Positions 32,729 through 34,400 of a DNA stretch of 34,400 nt are shown piece after piece. The notes under the pieces were generated by a model. It worked only from the letters and a program-made list of their open reading frames with translations, did no database searches and was not told where the DNA came from. The position numbers and the translations under genes are program-made. The first letter of the stretch is position 1. Each line of letters opens with the position of its first letter. Source of the stretch: Chitinophaga sp. GbtcB8 (GTDB lineage: Bacteria; Bacteroidota; Bacteroidia; Chitinophagales; Chitinophagaceae). Location: positions 67,442-101,841 of the forward strand of contig NZ_JAGXJN010000035.1 of the NCBI RefSeq assembly GCF_019091455.1, written 5' to 3'.

Positions 32729-33748
32729 TTATTCATTATTAATTAAAAGCGCGCCTGTACCAGGACGGTCGGCGTAAATAATACGGCCGTCTATGATCTG
32801 CACACCGGTAGCAGTGTCAGCAGCAAGTAACAGCGGGCCGTCCATATCCACATAATCCAGGTAGGGCAAAAGGTGGGCAACGGCAGATGTGCCAACTGTA
32901 CTTTCATTCATACTGCCTGTCATCACCTGCATGCCTACACGCTTGGCTTCCGCTATCATGCGGCGGGCCGGTGTAATACCCCCGCACTTGGTAAGCTTAA
33001 TATTAATACCGTGAAAGTGGCCATGGCATTTGGCTACGTCGGTTTCTACAATACAGCTTTCATCAGCAATAATAGGCAGGGCTGATTGGGCAAATACTTC
33101 TTTCATACCCTCCCAGTCTGCGGCGGGCATTGGTTGTTCAATAAACTCTACTCCCAGCTCTTTAAAGGCGGCGGCATTCCGTAAGGTTTCCGCCACGCCC
33201 CAGGCGCAGTTGGCATCTACACGGAAAATTGCATCTGTATGTTTACGGAGCTCTTTAATGATGGTAATATCATCCGGGGTACCCAGCTTTATTTTATAGA
33301 TAGGCCAGGGAAATTCCTGCAGCTTGCGCACCATGTTCTCTACCGTGTCTATACCAATGGTGTAGTCTGTAAGCGGATTATGAGAAATATCCAGCCCCCA
33401 TACTTCATATAATTTTTTGCCCAGCTTTTTGGCGTACAGGTCGTGCGCAGCAAGGTCCAGGGCGCAAAGGGCAAACATATTATCCTTAAACAGGGGATAC
33501 AGCTGCTCCCAGAAGGCTTCCGGGGTATCCAGCTGATGGGCTTCAATGAGGCTGCGGTGCGCATTAATGGAATCCATAAGCATGGGCACCGTTATATGAT
33601 AGTAGCTGTTATCTGCCGTTTCACCCAGGCCGCTGTAACCATCCTGCAACAGCTCCACTACCAGTAATGGCTGCACGTCTTTTGACTTACGGGAAATGGT
33701 AAAGGTGTGCCGGAATTTGAGTTCAAAAGGATATAACTTGAGTTGCAT
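32729..33748 (-). CDS. L-Ala-D/L-Glu-type dipeptide epimerase (enolase superfamily)
   Basis: A 339-residue enzyme that inverts one residue of dipeptides, in many bacteria those released from peptidoglycan. All superfamily residues are present: the catalytic KxK (Lys152, Lys154) in YKIKLG, metal ligands Asp178 in RVDANCAW, Glu204 in EFIEQP and Asp229 in IIADES, and the opposing Lys251 in INIKLTKCGG. DYVDMDGPLLLA near 304 is the DxD-type motif that marks dipeptide epimerases among muconate-lactonizing relatives. The exact dipeptide is not known. A shared terminator lies downstream. Confidence 0.9.
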   Translation of the reverse strand: MQLKLYPFELKFRHTFTISRKSKDVQPLLVVELLQDGYSGLGETADNSYYHITVPMLMDSINAHRSLIEAHQLDTPEAFWEQLYPLFKDNMFALCALDLAAHDLYAKKLGKKLYEVWGLDISHNPLTDYTIGIDTVENMVRKLQEFPWPIYKIKLGTPDDITIIKELRKHTDAIFRVDANCAWGVAETLRNAAAFKELGVEFIEQPMPAADWEGMKEVFAQSALPIIADESCIVETDVAKCHGHFHGINIKLTKCGGITPARRMIAEAKRVGMQVMTGSMNESTVGTSAVAHLLPYLDYVDMDGPLLLAADTATGVQIIDGRIIYADRPGTGALLINNE

Positions 33749-33761
33749 GGAACCTAAAATT

Positions 33762-33948
33762 AAGCAAAAAGCAGAAAGCCGGAGGAATATCGAACGCCGG
33801 GTATTGCGATTATTGCATAACTATATGGAAGTCAGCCTAAAACTAAATATTAAAAATCGCGACAATCAGCTTTATGCTTTTTGCTTTCGGCTTTAACCTT
33901 AAAAAAAAGCCGACCGTCACAAAATTGCAACGATCGGCTTTCTGCTTT
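33762..33948. repeat. Inverted-repeat words in the gap before dnaK
   Basis: AAGCAAAAAGC (33762-33772) is inverse to GCTTTTTGCTT (33876-33886), and AAAGCAGAAAGCCG (33768-33781) is inverse to CGGCTTTCTGCTTT (33935-33948), so one left arm can pair with either of two right arms. No gene is supported between 33749 and 33968. Confidence 0.65.
33900..33941 (-). terminator. Intrinsic terminator of dnaK
   Basis: AAAGCCGA (33906-33913) pairs with TCGGCTTT (33934-33941); after one mismatch CGT pairs with ACG. On the minus strand the hairpin runs into a string of eight U (33901-33908). Confidence 0.8.
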
Positions 33949-33968
33949 ATACTTTCAGCGTTTAGCTT

Positions 33969-34400
33969 CTATTTCACTTCTTCAAACTCTGCATCAGTTA
34001 CGCCACCCTGGCCACTGGCATTATCCTGGGCCTGCGGTTGAGGTTCTTCAGCGCCACCATTGGCCTGTGCACCCTGCGTAGCTTTGTACATTTCTTCAGA
34101 AGCAGCGGTCCAGGCGGCATTCAGCTCTGCCACACCGGCATCGATCTGTGCTATATCCTGACTTTTCTGCGCTTCTCTCAGCTTATTCAAAGCTGTTTCG
34201 ATAGTAGTTTTTTTGTCAGCCGGCAGCTTATCACCATATTCCTTCAGCTGTTTTTCTGTCTGGAATACTAAGCTATCGGCCTGGTTGATCTTCTCAACCT
34301 TTTCACGCAGCACCTTATCGGAGGCTTCATTGGCTTTAGCTCCGGCCTACATGTTGTCTATCCCCTCTTTGCATAAGCCACCACCAGTTTCGATACGGAT
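33969..34400 (-). CDS. dnaK: 3' end of dnaK (Hsp70 chaperone), with an in-frame stop near the window edge
   Basis: The C-terminal part of the chaperone DnaK, cut by the window end. The lid domain reads ANEASDKVLREKVEKINQAD, then FQTEKQLKEYGDKLPADKK, a disordered Q/A/G-rich tail and the classical end DAEFEEVK. Upstream codons from 34400 continue the reading as IRIETGGGLCKEGIDNM, then TAG (34349-34347), then AGAKANEAS. Both sides match DnaK in one frame, so the stop replaces a single codon, normally Lys or Val. Several other unusual residues lie in the same 50 bases. A base-call error at a contig end is more likely than a broken essential gene. Confidence 0.88.

Overview
The window looks like a Bacteroidota chromosome fragment, probably Chitinophagaceae (Chitinophaga-like). 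Three things suggest this: a subtype iii type VI secretion system (T6SSiii), which is confined to this phylum; several upstream regions with the Bacteroidota promoter pattern (TTG, about 19 bases, TAnnTTTG) and little sign of Shine-Dalgarno sites; and household proteins of Bacteroidota type. No taxonomic marker was searched, so the genus is an inference.

Layout. Positions 1-7494 hold housekeeping genes: a secreted prolyl oligopeptidase (minus), a pfkA-pyk glycolytic pair, an aldehyde dehydrogenase and pantothenate kinase coaA. Positions 7791-22474 hold the T6SSiii core in three blocks. The first is minus: tssG, tssN, tssK, tssO, then a tssD (Hcp tube) that has its own good promoter. The second is plus: a membrane-anchored PKD protein, tssE and tssF. 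The third is minus: tssH/clpV, tssB, tssC, a conjugation TraN-like (DUF4138-like) secreted protein and a secreted lytic transglycosylase. After an 879-base non-coding stretch, positions 23354-29905 hold a plus-strand cargo operon: a second tssD, a GH19 (lysozyme/chitinase-fold) enzyme, two exported proteins that share an unrecognised domain (one copy, then two), vgrG, another lipoprotein and a TPR-like soluble protein. Positions 30032-33748 are a mixed flank: a cysteine-less peroxiredoxin-like protein, a small membrane protein, a PmoA-like secreted protein, a small unknown protein and a dipeptide epimerase. The window ends inside dnaK, whose last visible codons include an in-frame stop that looks like a contig-end error.

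How it works together. TssB/TssC form the sheath, TssD the tube, VgrG the tip, TssE/F/G/K the baseplate and ClpV recycles the sheath. TssN and TssO belong to the Bacteroidota-specific membrane complex (TssNQOPR) that replaces TssJLM. I see no TssR, and the PKD protein and the TraN-like protein are the natural candidates for the remaining envelope subunits. The transglycosylase probably opens peptidoglycan for assembly. The cargo operon reads as tube plus wall-degrading effector plus periplasmic protection plus tip plus possible loading factor. The two-gene, three-domain family beside the GH19 enzyme is the best candidate here for something undescribed: a new family of immunity proteins. The cargo genes at about 24540-26060 are visibly more AT-rich than the core, which suggests separate acquisition.

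Many gene borders carry AT-rich inverted repeats built from different short words (AATTCGTAATT, GTAAAATCATAAATG, TTTAGCGTAATT, ATCTAAAATCGT), a recurring architecture without a conserved sequence.
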